Of a stretch of DNA of 36,616 nucleotides, positions 24,231 to 32,467 are shown piece by piece (the first letter of the stretch is position 1; every line of letters starts with the position of its first letter). The notes under the pieces are model-generated. The model saw only the letters and a list, made by a program, of their open reading frames with translations. It searched no databases and was not told where the DNA came from. The DNA comes from Streptomyces sp. 15-116A (GTDB taxonomy: Bacteria; Actinomycetota; Actinomycetes; Streptomycetales; Streptomycetaceae): NCBI RefSeq assembly GCF_025290915.1, contig NZ_JAOCQE010000037.1, positions 1 through 36,616 of the forward strand. Reading direction: 5' to 3'. Made by a program: the position numbers and the translations under genes.

Positions 24231-25087
24231 GTGCCAAGACTGTTCTTCCGGCCGTCGCGATGACGGCCGTGTCCATGGTCCTCACCCTGGCTGTGGTGGT
24301 GATGTGGCTCGGTACGGCGGTGCCGTGGCCGGTCGCCCTGGTCGTCGGTCTGGGCATCGACGGCGGTTGGCTGGCCACCCTCGCCTACGAGCGCCGCCTC
24401 GCCGCGCAGGGCGACCACAACCGCACCGTGACCACGGTCGGCTGGTCGTTCGGTCTCCTTGCTTCCGGTGTCCTGGTCGCGCATGCGCTGACCGTGGACC
24501 ACTCTGCTGCCGCGTGGCTGGCGGTCGCCTGGTTGCCGGTTGCGGCGAAGGCGCTGTGGCTGGTGCACGGGCTGTGGGAGCGGACCGCGCTGACCCCGAA
24601 CGCGCTGGACGCCATCCGGGGAATCCAGCAGGAGGCCCGCGACGAAGCGGCCGTGGCCCGCGCCCGGCTGCGAGCCGAGGCGGCCACCGAGGAGACCCGG
24701 CTGACGGCCGTGACGGAGGCCGGTGCCCGCGTCGCCCGCGTCCAGGCCAAGACTGCGCAGACGCTCTCGACGGCGTGGTCGACGCTGGAGACGGCCCGCC
24801 AGGGTGAGGAGACGGGCAGGGCGCTGAACTGTGTGACGGCCCGCGTCACACCCGGTGTCACCCCCCGCTGGGAGCTGCCGGTGTGGGGGCCGACCGAGCC
24901 GGTGGCGGCGCTGCCGCTGGACGCTGGTCCGGCGCTCACGGATGAGGCGCTGGACGTCATCGTGCAGGAGATCCGGCACAGCGAGACGCCCGCCCTGTCG
25001 TACCGCGAGATGGCTTCCCGTTTCCGGGCCGCCGGGCATTCCGCCTCCGAGGTCCGGCTGCGTGCGGCGTGGAAGCGCGTCGCATGA
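24227..25087 (+). CDS. SpdB-like membrane spread protein
   Basis: 286 residues. Four hydrophobic segments (about residues 5-28, 34-50, 68-88 and 92-112) with the stretch LAYERRLAAQGDHNRTVTTVGWSFGLLASGVLVAHAL, which is typical of SpdB/DUF2637-type proteins from Streptomyces plasmids and AICEs. A cytoplasmic part follows: an Ala/Arg/Glu-rich coiled coil (about 130-190) and a C-terminal small domain (SYREMASRFRAAGHSASEVRLRAAWKRV) that resembles a helix-turn-helix. Spd proteins promote spread of the element from the first recipient compartment along the mycelium, probably with TraB. Coupled by ATGA at both ends. Confidence 0.8.
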   Translation: MSAKTVLPAVAMTAVSMVLTLAVVVMWLGTAVPWPVALVVGLGIDGGWLATLAYERRLAAQGDHNRTVTTVGWSFGLLASGVLVAHALTVDHSAAAWLAVAWLPVAAKALWLVHGLWERTALTPNALDAIRGIQQEARDEAAVARARLRAEAATEETRLTAVTEAGARVARVQAKTAQTLSTAWSTLETARQGEETGRALNCVTARVTPGVTPRWELPVWGPTEPVAALPLDAGPALTDEALDVIVQEIRHSETPALSYREMASRFRAAGHSASEVRLRAAWKRVA

Positions 25088-25830
25088 TGCGCCGGCCGCG
25101 TGTGCTGGATCTGTTCTGCTGCGCGGGCGGGGCGTCGATGGGCTACTGGCGGGCCGGGTTCGACGTGGTCGGGGTGGACATCGTCCGGCGTGCTGCGTAC
25201 CCGTTCCCGTTCGTCGAAGGGGACGCTCTGGATGCGGCGCGGGAGTTGTGCCAGGAATTCGATCTGGTCCACTACTCCCCGCCGTGTCAGGCGTCCTGCG
25301 CGCTGACCAAGGGAACCAACCGGGGCCGCCGCTCGCACATCGACCTCATCCCGCAGGTCCGCGAGGTGTGCGAGTGGTACGGCGTGCCGTACGTCATCGA
25401 GAACGTGCAGGGCGCCCGGCTGCGCAAGGACCTGCTGTTGTGCGGGGAGATGTTCGGGCTCGGGGTGATCCGGCACCGCTACTTCGAGCTGGGACTGTAC
25501 TGGCGACCCGCCCCCGCTGCGCACCGGCCGCACCGTGGCCCGGTGCGCGGCTGGCGGCACGGCGTCTGGCGCGACGGGCCCTACATCGCCGCGTACGGCA
25601 AGGGCGGTGACAAGGGCAGCATCCGCGAGATGCAGCGGGCCATGGGCATCACGTGGACGGACGTCCATGAGGAGCTGACCGAGGCGATACCGCCCGCCTA
25701 CACCGAGTACATCGGCCGGGACTTCATCGCCGACGGTTGGGGTGCCCGCACCGTACCGGACACCTCGCAGCGTCTGCGTCTGCTCGCCCGGCGCGAGTCT
25801 CACCCCGCTGAGCTGGGGATGGCCGCGTGA
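25084..25830 (+). CDS. DNA cytosine-5 methyltransferase (solitary)
   Basis: 248 residues, shorter than typical bacterial C5 methyltransferases. Motif I is LDLFCCAGGASMGYWRAGFDVVGVD (8-32), motif IV YSPPCQASC with the catalytic Cys68, motif VI ENVQG (106-110) and motif VIII RHRYFEL (130-136). The target-recognition region is short, as in actinophage and AICE versions. It has no partner endonuclease in the element, so it probably marks element DNA against host restriction on entry, or regulates gene expression. ATG 25084 overlaps the SpdB-like stop; the second Met at 25087 is an alternative start. Confidence 0.88.
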   Translation: MMRRPRVLDLFCCAGGASMGYWRAGFDVVGVDIVRRAAYPFPFVEGDALDAARELCQEFDLVHYSPPCQASCALTKGTNRGRRSHIDLIPQVREVCEWYGVPYVIENVQGARLRKDLLLCGEMFGLGVIRHRYFELGLYWRPAPAAHRPHRGPVRGWRHGVWRDGPYIAAYGKGGDKGSIREMQRAMGITWTDVHEELTEAIPPAYTEYIGRDFIADGWGARTVPDTSQRLRLLARRESHPAELGMAA

Positions 25831-26183
25831 TGGGGGCGCTGCCGGTGTTCCGGTGGCGCCTGGCCCCGGACGGCTACGCCACCCGCCGCCAACTCCGCGC
25901 TCTCGGGTTGCGGCCCGGCGGTCAGGAGGTTGCCGCTCAGCTCGAACGGCCGCGCCGTCGGCGCCCGCCGCTGGTGGCCTACCTGTACCGCGTCGACCTC
26001 GCCGTGCCGGTCCGGCCGATGACGCCGGGCCGGTGGGCGGCGCTCGACAAGGCGAATGCCGCCCGCCGCACCTGCCCGTCCTGCCGGCGTGATGCCGGAT
26101 ACGTCATCCCCGCCGCGCTCGGCATGTGTGTGCCGTGCGCCTACCCCGGCCCGCGCGGGCCGGAAGGGAGTACTTCGCGATGA
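25827..26183 (+). CDS. RRQRL-type zinc-binding protein
   Basis: 118 residues from GTG 25827 (4-nt overlap like its neighbours; ATG 25830 is the alternative). Near the N-terminus RWRLAPDGYATRRQLRALGLRPGG fits the RRQRL-motif family of small actinobacterial mobile-element proteins. C-terminally, CPSCRRDAGYVIPAALGMCVPC gives two CxxC pairs for one zinc ion. The rest is basic and Pro-rich. It probably binds nucleic acid or the transfer machinery; no experimental role is known to me. Confidence 0.82.
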   Translation: MMGALPVFRWRLAPDGYATRRQLRALGLRPGGQEVAAQLERPRRRRPPLVAYLYRVDLAVPVRPMTPGRWAALDKANAARRTCPSCRRDAGYVIPAALGMCVPCAYPGPRGPEGSTSR

Positions 26184-26497
26184 GCAGTGCTGACCTGCGT
26201 CGTCTGGATCGGGAGATCCGGCAGACCACGAAGAAGTTGGAGGCCGTGCGGCGTGGTGAGTTGTGGCCGCTGAACGGCAGCGAGCGGCGCGCGATGGCCC
26301 GCGCTCTGGCCGGTGGCGCCTACAAGGTGGCCCGGGGGCGTAGCGCCGGTCGGGCCGAGACGCAGATGGAGTCCACCACTTCGGCCGCGGAGATGCGGCT
26401 GAACGCGGAGCTGACCGCCCTGCACAGCGAGCGGCAGCGGCTGACCACCGAGGCCGCCCGCGCGAAGGCGGCCAAGAAGTCGAAGGGGTGGTGGTGA
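26180..26497 (+). CDS. small coiled-coil protein of AICE transfer operon
   Basis: 105 residues, ATG 26180 with GGAAGGGAG upstream and a 4-nt overlap with the preceding gene. Two long helices, one at each end (LRRLDREIRQTTKKLEAVRR and AEMRLNAELTALHSERQRLT), flank a basic middle (GAYKVARGRSAGRAE), and the protein ends in a Lys-rich tail. I recognise no family. It closes the seven-gene coupled run; the next gene, the translocase, starts after a 138-nt gap. Confidence 0.75.
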   Translation: MSSADLRRLDREIRQTTKKLEAVRRGELWPLNGSERRAMARALAGGAYKVARGRSAGRAETQMESTTSAAEMRLNAELTALHSERQRLTTEAARAKAAKKSKGWW

Positions 26498-26635
26498 CCG
26501 CGCCCCCGCGCCCCCTCACCACTGTGTGACGGCGCACGTCTTTTGCTGCCGGGGTGGCCGCCCCTGCCACGGCTCGGGCCACCCCGGCTCTCCCTCACTC
26601 CCGCCTCGCCAGGGGCAGTCAGGAGAACTTCCAGC

Positions 26636-28753
26636 ATGTCTGAGAACGTCGTCCACCTCCACAAGCCCACCGACCCGACGACCGCCGACGCGGCTCCCAC
26701 CGTGCTCACCGTCGTGCCGGATGCCCCGCCTGCGCGGCCGGTGCCGCTGTGGGTGCGCTCCGGGCGCGCGGTGAAGACGGCCGTGACGCACGAGCGGACG
26801 AAGACGGTCGTCCGCGCGACGGCTCGGCACAGCCTCTACACCCTCAACGGCGGCCGGATCGTGGCCCGCAGGGCGTGGGACGGCCGTACCGGCTCGCGCT
26901 ACGAGCGCATGCTCCGCGCCGCCGAAGCGTCCGGGAACTACGAGGTGGCGGAGGAGTGGGAGGAGCGGTTGCAGCGCTTCCGCGAAGCCCGCCACCGGCG
27001 CCGGATGGACCTGCTGCACTCCCCGGTCGACGCCGCGAAGGGCGTGGCCGTGGGCACCGGCATGAGCATCGGGGTGCTGGTCGCCCTCGGCATCGTGATG
27101 GCCATCAACACCGGTCAGGTCGGGGACGTCATCACCCCGCTCAGCGCGACCGTCGACTTCATCGCCCTGCTCATCCGCATCGTGCAGATCGTCTGGGGCC
27201 CTGCGCTCACTATCGGCCCGTTCCTGGCCCTGCTCGCCCTGTGGTCCGTCGGCCGCAAGCAGCAGGCCGCACCGAACTGGGCACTGCCCGCCAACGTCCG
27301 CACGGGTGAGGGTGAGCCCATCACGCCGTCCATCGTGGTCAAGGCCCTGCGCGACCTGGGCATCCCGGCGCTGCGCAAGGCGATTCAGGAGATGGGCGAC
27401 GCCGGCGCGGGCATGCTCGGCCCGATCCGGATCGCCGGATGCGGTGTCGAGGTCGACGTCACCCTTCCCTCCGGGGTGTCGACCAACGAGGTGCAGAACA
27501 AGCGGCGCAAGCTCGCGGAGAACCTCACCCGGCACGAGCACGAGGTGTTCATCACCATCCCCGAGGCGGCCCGCACGGTGCGGTTGTGGATCGCCGACTC
27601 CGGGGCGCTGGATGAGCCGATCGGCCCGTCGCCGCTGGTCACCGATGAGACGCTGACCGCCGACTACGCCAAGGGCAAGGCACCGTGGGGGCAGGACCTG
27701 CGCGGCGACGCCGCCGCCCTGAGCCTGTATCAGCGGCACCTGCTCATCACGGGGTTGTCCAACCAGGGCAAGACCGCCGCGCTGCGCGCGCTCGCCCTGT
27801 GGCTGGCGCTGGATAGGTCGGTGGAGTTCTGGATGGGCGACCTCAAGGGCGTGGGCGACTGGGCCATGTTCGACGGCCTGGCCACCAAGCTGATCCAGGG
27901 CCCGACCGATGACCACGTCATCCAGGTCACCGAGATGGTGGAGGACGCCGTGGAGGAGATGAACCGCCGTCTCCAGGCTCCGCCCGGCACCACGTTCCCG
28001 CCGCTCATTGTCATCGTCGACGAAGCGCAGGTGGCGTTCATGTGCCCGGTCAAGGACGAGGACAAGCGCCCCTACGGCGGCTCGTCGTCCACGTCCCGGT
28101 ACTTCATGGCCGCCCGGAAGATCCACAACCAGGGGCGGGCGGTGAACGTGCTGCTGTGGCAGGGCACGCAGGACCCGACCGACCAGAACCTTCCCAAGCT
28201 CGTGCGTGAGGGCGCCCACACGCGTGCCTCGCTCGCGCTGGGCACGGAGTCGCAGGCCCGCATGGCGCTCGGGGACAAGGCCGTCGACGGCGGCGCCGCC
28301 CCGAACCTGCTGCGTCCCGGCCTGGACAAGGGCACCCTGGTCGTCGCCTCCGACGGCATCGAGATCCCCAAGGGACAGTCGTCCATCACGGTGCGGACGC
28401 ACTACATCAGCACCGACGACGCCGAACTGATCGCCGCCCGCGCCAAGCGGCTGCGCGACGGCGTGACCACGCTGCACGCGATCGAGCGGGGCGAGGAGCG
28501 TGACCCGCTCGCCGACATCGCGAGCGTGCTCGGGGACGCCGCCCGGCTGCGCACGCAGGAGGTCATCACCCGGCTCGCCGCGCTGAACGCTGGCGCCTAC
28601 GGCAAGTGGTCGTTCCTCGACCTCAAGCGCGTGCTGGAGGGCACCGGAGCCGAGCCGTACAAGTCCGACGGCGTGATGGTCGTCGGCCGTGACCGGCTCG
28701 CCCGCGCCCTCGCCAACCGTGACACCGAGGGTTCCGCTTCCGCCTCCGGATGA
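26636..28753 (+). CDS. FtsK/SpoIIIE-like DNA translocase, TraB/TraSA type
   Basis: 705 residues from ATG 26636 behind AGGAGAA. Two hydrophobic segments lie at about 138-158 and 172-205, followed by a linker and an FtsK-like ATPase: Walker A GLSNQGKT (373-380), Walker B LIVIVDEA (457-464) and the FtsK-like LLWQGTQDPTDQNLP. The C-terminal ~70 residues (about 600-690) may form a winged-helix DNA-binding domain. TraB of Streptomyces plasmids and TraSA of pSAM2 are the single proteins needed to move double-stranded DNA between hyphae, recognising short repeats at the clt site. A repeat-dense segment directly downstream (28754-28933) fits as clt. Confidence 0.92.
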   Translation: MSENVVHLHKPTDPTTADAAPTVLTVVPDAPPARPVPLWVRSGRAVKTAVTHERTKTVVRATARHSLYTLNGGRIVARRAWDGRTGSRYERMLRAAEASGNYEVAEEWEERLQRFREARHRRRMDLLHSPVDAAKGVAVGTGMSIGVLVALGIVMAINTGQVGDVITPLSATVDFIALLIRIVQIVWGPALTIGPFLALLALWSVGRKQQAAPNWALPANVRTGEGEPITPSIVVKALRDLGIPALRKAIQEMGDAGAGMLGPIRIAGCGVEVDVTLPSGVSTNEVQNKRRKLAENLTRHEHEVFITIPEAARTVRLWIADSGALDEPIGPSPLVTDETLTADYAKGKAPWGQDLRGDAAALSLYQRHLLITGLSNQGKTAALRALALWLALDRSVEFWMGDLKGVGDWAMFDGLATKLIQGPTDDHVIQVTEMVEDAVEEMNRRLQAPPGTTFPPLIVIVDEAQVAFMCPVKDEDKRPYGGSSSTSRYFMAARKIHNQGRAVNVLLWQGTQDPTDQNLPKLVREGAHTRASLALGTESQARMALGDKAVDGGAAPNLLRPGLDKGTLVVASDGIEIPKGQSSITVRTHYISTDDAELIAARAKRLRDGVTTLHAIERGEERDPLADIASVLGDAARLRTQEVITRLAALNAGAYGKWSFLDLKRVLEGTGAEPYKSDGVMVVGRDRLARALANRDTEGSASASG

Positions 28754-28933
28754 CAGGGAGCCACCCCCGTCCGGGTCAGGGATGCAGGGAGAACTCCCTG
28801 AACCCCTCCCTGACTAGCCTCCCTGGCCTTGACCTGCACAGATGATCGTGCAGGGAGGCAGGGAGGCCCGCAGGTCAGCACCCCTCAAACCCCCTCCACC
28901 GGCACCCCCGCAGGGGGTGTCTCCGACTCCCTG
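28754..28933. repeat. CAGGGAG repeat cluster, candidate clt transfer site
   Basis: Eight exact copies of CAGGGAG or its complement within 180 bp. Plus-oriented copies start at 28754, 28785, 28851 and 28859; minus-oriented at 28794, 28806, 28819 and 28927. There is also one variant (CAGGGAT, 28777). The copies at 28851 and 28859 are a tandem of the 8-mer GCAGGGAG, and those at 28785 and 28794 form a hairpin with AA between. TraB proteins bind 8-bp repeats at clt near their own gene. Part may also act as a translocase-gene terminator. Confidence 0.6.
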
Positions 28934-28957
28934 AACCGGCACCGGAAGGGATTCCAC

Positions 28958-29419
28958 ATGCACCCCGAACCGACCCGCCACACGCCCGCCGAACGGGCCA
29001 TGGAAGTCCACCACCCGACCCCGATCCCGCCCGCCATCGTCCACCCCGCGCCGGTCGTGCCGGTGCAGCCGGGCACCGTCCCGGCGGTGGCGAGCATCGT
29101 CCTGCCCGACGGCCGCGTGGTCACCGGCTACGCCCTCGAGCCCGCCCGCCCCGAGCCGGTCACCGCCAAGCCGGCCGTCTCCCGCACCGCCGTGAACGTC
29201 GCCCTCGGAGGCGTCGGGTTCCTCGCCGTATGCGGCGGACTACTGCTGCTCACCTCTTTCATCGCGGCCCTGACCGCGTTCATCACCCAGCTCATCATCC
29301 TCGCCGCCGTCATCTTCGGCGGCTGGATCGCCGTGCAGGTGTTGGGTCCGAGCGGCAAGGGCGGGACCACGGTGAACATCCGCAAGGCCACGTTCAAGCG
29401 CAACCACTTCCACGGCTGA
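28958..29419 (+). CDS. SpdD-like membrane protein (tentative)
   Basis: 153 residues from ATG 28958 with GGAAGGGA upstream. The first ~75 residues are Pro/Val-rich and unstructured (PTPIPPAIVHPAPVVPVQPG). Two membrane segments follow (about 83-103 and 108-128: VGFLAVCGGLLLLTSFIAAL and AFITQLIILAAVIFGGWIAV), then a basic tail (KGGTTVNIRKATFKRNHFHG). Small Pro-rich two-helix proteins next to the transfer gene are often called SpdD in Streptomyces plasmids; the match is by layout only. It could form a membrane complex with the translocase. Confidence 0.65.
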   Translation: MHPEPTRHTPAERAMEVHHPTPIPPAIVHPAPVVPVQPGTVPAVASIVLPDGRVVTGYALEPARPEPVTAKPAVSRTAVNVALGGVGFLAVCGGLLLLTSFIAALTAFITQLIILAAVIFGGWIAVQVLGPSGKGGTTVNIRKATFKRNHFHG

Positions 29420-29436
29420 CCCCAAGGAGTCCCACC

Positions 29437-29730
29437 GTGCCCCGACTGCGCATCGAGCTGACCAGCTGGCCCCGCCGGTCCCTGGTCCTGACCGACACGC
29501 CCCGCCCCGACTGCCCCGACTGCGAGGGCTTCGGCGGCACCCAGCACCACTACGGCGACCCCGAGACCGGCGAGTACGCGGGCACCGACTGGGAGCCCTG
29601 CCACTGCTGGAACGAAAACCGCCGCTGGCTCCTGCTGCCCCTGCCGCGCCCCTCGCGGTGGCTGCGCCGGCACCGCCCCGGCCGCGACCCGTGGGGCCCC
29701 GACCGCAACAGCGACGAACCCCCCTTCTAG
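29437..29730 (+). CDS. small DnaJ-like zinc-finger protein
   Basis: 97 residues starting at GTG 29437 behind AAGGAG. DCPDCEGFGG (CxxCxGxG) and a later PCHCW resemble one unit of the DnaJ-type zinc finger with four Cys ligands, separated by a Gly/Asp/Tyr-rich stretch (TQHHYGDPETGEYAGTDWE). The C-terminal part is Arg/Trp-rich. No known partner; similar small zinc proteins are common in Streptomyces elements. It is 17 nt after the membrane protein and followed by a hairpin, so it ends this operon. Confidence 0.78.
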   Translation: MPRLRIELTSWPRRSLVLTDTPRPDCPDCEGFGGTQHHYGDPETGEYAGTDWEPCHCWNENRRWLLLPLPRPSRWLRRHRPGRDPWGPDRNSDEPPF

Positions 29731-29737
29731 CTATGCC

Positions 29738-29779
29738 AAGGGCGACCGCCCCTCTCGCCAAAGACGCGCGGTCGCCCTT
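29738..29779 (+). terminator. hairpin ending the transfer module
   Basis: 12-bp perfect stem AAGGGCGACCGC/GCGGTCGCCCTT with an 18-nt loop, eight bases after the zinc-finger gene stop and 39 nt before the primase gene. It separates the transfer and replication modules. Confidence 0.75.
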
Positions 29780-29818
29780 GTCCAGCCAGAACCAACCAAG
29801 GAACTGGAGACATCCAGC

Positions 29819-30721
29819 ATGACCCAAGACACCCGTTCCGCGCTGCTGCGCGCGGCACTGGACGCCGCCGAACGCGGCTGGCACGTCTTCCCCTTGCGGC
29901 CCGGCACCAAGCGGCCCGCCCTGCACGGCGAGAAGACCTGCATCCGCACCGGCCCGTGCGCCGGCGGGCACGTGAAGTGGGAACAGCGCGCCACCACCGA
30001 CCCCGACCGCATCCGCGCCGCGTGGTCGACCGCGCCGTTCAACGTCGGCATCGCCACCGGCCCGTCCGGGCTGATCGTCGTCGACCTGGACACGCCAGAG
30101 CACAAGGGCAGTTCGGACGCGCCTTGCGGCGCGGCGACCTTCGGGGCGCTCTGCGAGCGCGCCGGGCACGCCGTCCCCGACACATACCGCACCCGGACCG
30201 CGAGCGGCGGCACGCACCTGTACTTCCGTGCTCCGGACGGAGTGCGGTTGTCCAACACGGCGGGCACGGTCGCGGATTCGGTCGACACCCGTGCGTGGGG
30301 CGGCTACGTCGTCGCCGCCGGGAGCACCACCCCGGCGGGACGGTACGAGCCGCTGAACGGCTCTCAGGTGGCCTGTCTGCCCGGTTGGCTGCTGAGCATC
30401 CTGCGTCCGGCTCCCGCGCCCGCCGTGGGTCCGCTCAGGTTCCCGGCGGTGGACGGCAGCCGCGCCGCCATGGCCGCGCTGGAAGCCGAATGCGCGACCG
30501 TCGCCGCCGCACCGGAGGGGCTGCGCAACGTCACGTTGAACCGCAGCGCGTTCAAGGTGGGGCGGTTCGTCGCGTGGGGCGACCTCCCCCGCCACGTGGC
30601 AGAGGACGCCTTCCAAGCGGCTGGAGAAGCGGCTGGACTCACCGCCGCCGAGTGCCGCGCCACGGTGCGCAGTGCCCTGGACAGCTCGCTGCGCACCGCC
30701 CGGCCCCGGGAGGCGGCATGA
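29819..30721 (+). CDS. bifunctional DNA primase/polymerase (prim-pol), RepPP-type
   Basis: 300 residues. The N-terminal ~200 residues are the AEP-fold prim-pol domain: GWHVFPLRPGTKRP (21-33), the metal ligands in VVDLDTP (Asp89, Asp91), SGGTHLYF with His133, and WGGYVVAAGS. The C-terminal ~90 residues are helical (primase C-terminal-like), ending before any helicase domain; the ATPase is encoded separately at 31143. Prim-pol proteins prime and extend DNA and start replication of RepPP-type AICEs. ATG 29819 is preceded by a GGAG. The stop overlaps the next start (ATGA), linking three replication genes. Confidence 0.93.
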   Translation: MTQDTRSALLRAALDAAERGWHVFPLRPGTKRPALHGEKTCIRTGPCAGGHVKWEQRATTDPDRIRAAWSTAPFNVGIATGPSGLIVVDLDTPEHKGSSDAPCGAATFGALCERAGHAVPDTYRTRTASGGTHLYFRAPDGVRLSNTAGTVADSVDTRAWGGYVVAAGSTTPAGRYEPLNGSQVACLPGWLLSILRPAPAPAVGPLRFPAVDGSRAAMAALEAECATVAAAPEGLRNVTLNRSAFKVGRFVAWGDLPRHVAEDAFQAAGEAAGLTAAECRATVRSALDSSLRTARPREAA

Positions 30722-31146
30722 CCACCCCCAACCCTCCCCGCTTGGAAGGCCATCCGGCCCCGACCACGAACCTGCGCGCCGCCGGACCGGCCGCGCCCCC
30801 GGCGGCCGTGGGCGAGCCGAAGGGCGCCGCCCGTAAGGGCGTCGTTTCTGTTCTTCCTCGCTCGAAGCGGTTCGCGGCCGACGACGTGCAGCCGGGCGCC
30901 GACCCGACGCCGGACCGGCCCGGCATCCGCATCTACGCCCCGCCGGTCTACCGCCACCACTACGACGGAGCCCGCTGGTCCAAGCGGCACGCAGACACGC
31001 CTACCGCCGCCTACGCCTGCCCCTGCGGACGAACCGGCACCGCCCGCGGACAGGCGGCTGTGGCCGCGCTGGCCACCGAGTACGCCGCCCACTTCTCCGG
31101 CTGCACCACAACCCCCGCCACGCTGGAACGGAGGAACGCCGCATGA
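30718..31146 (+). CDS. hypothetical protein in AICE replication operon
   Basis: 142 residues. The first ~70 are Pro/Ala-rich and probably disordered, followed by a short folded part with YRHHYDGARWSKRHAD, then AYACPCGRTGTARGQAAVAALATEYAAHFSGC, where a CxC and a distant Cys, with His, could bind a metal ion. I recognise no family. It overlaps the prim-pol and DUF3631 genes by 4 nt each, so it is almost surely made with them and may be an accessory of replication initiation. Confidence 0.75.
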   Translation: MTTPNPPRLEGHPAPTTNLRAAGPAAPPAAVGEPKGAARKGVVSVLPRSKRFAADDVQPGADPTPDRPGIRIYAPPVYRHHYDGARWSKRHADTPTAAYACPCGRTGTARGQAAVAALATEYAAHFSGCTTTPATLERRNAA

Positions 31147-32288
31147 CCCCCACCATCGACGGGGCCACGCTGCTCGACCAGGTGGAAGCCTTCCACCGGC
31201 GCTTCAACGTCTTCCCCACCGAAGCCGCCTACGTCGCGGTCGCCCTGTGGGACGCCCATGCCCACCTGCTCGACTGCTTCGACTCCACCCCGCGCATCGC
31301 GTTCCTGTCCCCCGAACCGGGATCAGGCAAGACACGCGCGCTGGAGATCGTGGAGACGCTGGTCCCTCAGCCCATGACGGCCGTCAACGCGTCCGCCGCC
31401 GCCCTGTTCCGGTCCGTCTCCGCCGGCACCGCCAAGCCGACCATCCTCTTCGACGAGATCGACACGGTGTTCGGCCCCAAGGCGGGGGACAACGAAGAAC
31501 TGCGCGGGTTCCTCAACGCCGGGCACCGCCGCACCGGGGTCACCTACCGGTGCATCGGCGACGGCGGCAACCAGACCGTGCAGGCCTTTCCCTCCTACTG
31601 CGCGGTCGCGGTCGCCGGTCTCGGCTCTCTGCCCGACACGATCCTGTCCCGCTCGGTCATCATCCGCATGCGCCGCCGGGCCAGGAACGAAAAGGTCGAA
31701 CCCTTCCGGGCCCGCATCCACGAAAGCGAAGGGCACAAGCTCCGTGACCGCCTCGCCACCTGGGCCGAACAGGTCCGCGATGCCGTCATCGGGGCGTGGC
31801 CGGACATGCCGGACGGCGTGACCGACCGGCCGGCCGACGTGTGGGAACCCCTGCTCGCCGTCGCCGACGCGGCCGGCGGCCACTGGCCCGACCGCGCCCG
31901 CGCCGCGTGCGTGACCCTGGTCAATGCGTCCAAGGCCAACGACAAGGGCAGTCTGGGGGTTCGGCTGCTGACCGACCTGCGCGACCACGTCATGGTCGGC
32001 ATCGACCGCCTGCCCACCGTCGCCATCCTCGACCGGCTCAACGCCCTCGACGACGCCCCGTGGGCCGACCTCAACGGCAAGCCGCTCGACAACCGGCGCC
32101 TGTCGCGGATGCTCGCGGAGTACATGACGGCCGACAACGAGCCGATCACTTCCCGCAACATCAAGACCGCCGGGAGCGTCCTCAAGGGCTACTACGCCGC
32201 CGATCTCGCCGACGCGTGGGCCCGCTACTGCCCCCCACCCCCGGAAAGTCCGCTACTTCCGCTACCTGAGACGGAGAACGCGGCCTGA
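31143..32288 (+). CDS. DUF3631 ATPase/helicase-like replication protein
   Basis: 381 residues. Walker A SPEPGSGKT (56-64) and Walker B ILFDEIDTVFG with DEID (104-107) mark a P-loop ATPase. NAGHRRTGVTYRC and a sensor-like PDTILSRSVIIRMRRR follow. The C-terminal ~180 residues carry the DUF3631 pattern (WEPLLAVADAAGGHWPDRAR and, later, LSRMLAEY with SRNIKTAGSVLKGYY). DUF3631 proteins accompany prim-pol in actinobacterial elements and probably act as loader or helicase. Candidate iterons begin inside its last codons and continue downstream. Confidence 0.9.
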   Translation: MTPTIDGATLLDQVEAFHRRFNVFPTEAAYVAVALWDAHAHLLDCFDSTPRIAFLSPEPGSGKTRALEIVETLVPQPMTAVNASAAALFRSVSAGTAKPTILFDEIDTVFGPKAGDNEELRGFLNAGHRRTGVTYRCIGDGGNQTVQAFPSYCAVAVAGLGSLPDTILSRSVIIRMRRRARNEKVEPFRARIHESEGHKLRDRLATWAEQVRDAVIGAWPDMPDGVTDRPADVWEPLLAVADAAGGHWPDRARAACVTLVNASKANDKGSLGVRLLTDLRDHVMVGIDRLPTVAILDRLNALDDAPWADLNGKPLDNRRLSRMLAEYMTADNEPITSRNIKTAGSVLKGYYAADLADAWARYCPPPPESPLLPLPETENAA

Positions 32289-32423
32289 CCAGTGCAAACG
32301 GGGTAGCGGCAACCGCCATCACGAGCCGCTACCCCGCCGCTACCCATCCGCTACCGCTACCCCTTCCCGCTACCCCGAACAGGCCCCTGACCTGCGCGGT
32401 AGCGGAGGTAGCGGAAGTAGCGG
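32223..32423. repeat. CGCTAC/GTAGCG iteron cluster, candidate replication origin
   Basis: Twelve copies of the hexamer in 201 bp. CGCTAC starts at 32223, 32251, 32260, 32327, 32338, 32349, 32355 and 32368; GTAGCG at 32303, 32399, 32408 and 32417. The copies at 32399-32422 are spaced exactly 9 bp, as are those at 32251 and 32260. An 18-bp perfect inverted repeat, 32250-32267 with 32406-32423, frames the region. Position between the replication operon and xis, and repeat density, suggest the element's origin or a Rep-binding regulatory site. Confidence 0.75.
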
Positions 32424-32467
32424 CCCTCAGAGAGACCCCCCGCAGGACTGCCCGGAGGAGTCATCGC

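Noticed and set aside
26516..28477. 653-codon minus-strand frame opposite the translocase
   Set aside because: Antisense shadow of a well-supported FtsK-like gene.
32223..32423. CRISPR array
   Set aside because: The repeats are 6-9 bp in both orientations without uniform spacers, and there are no cas genes; an iteron origin fits better.
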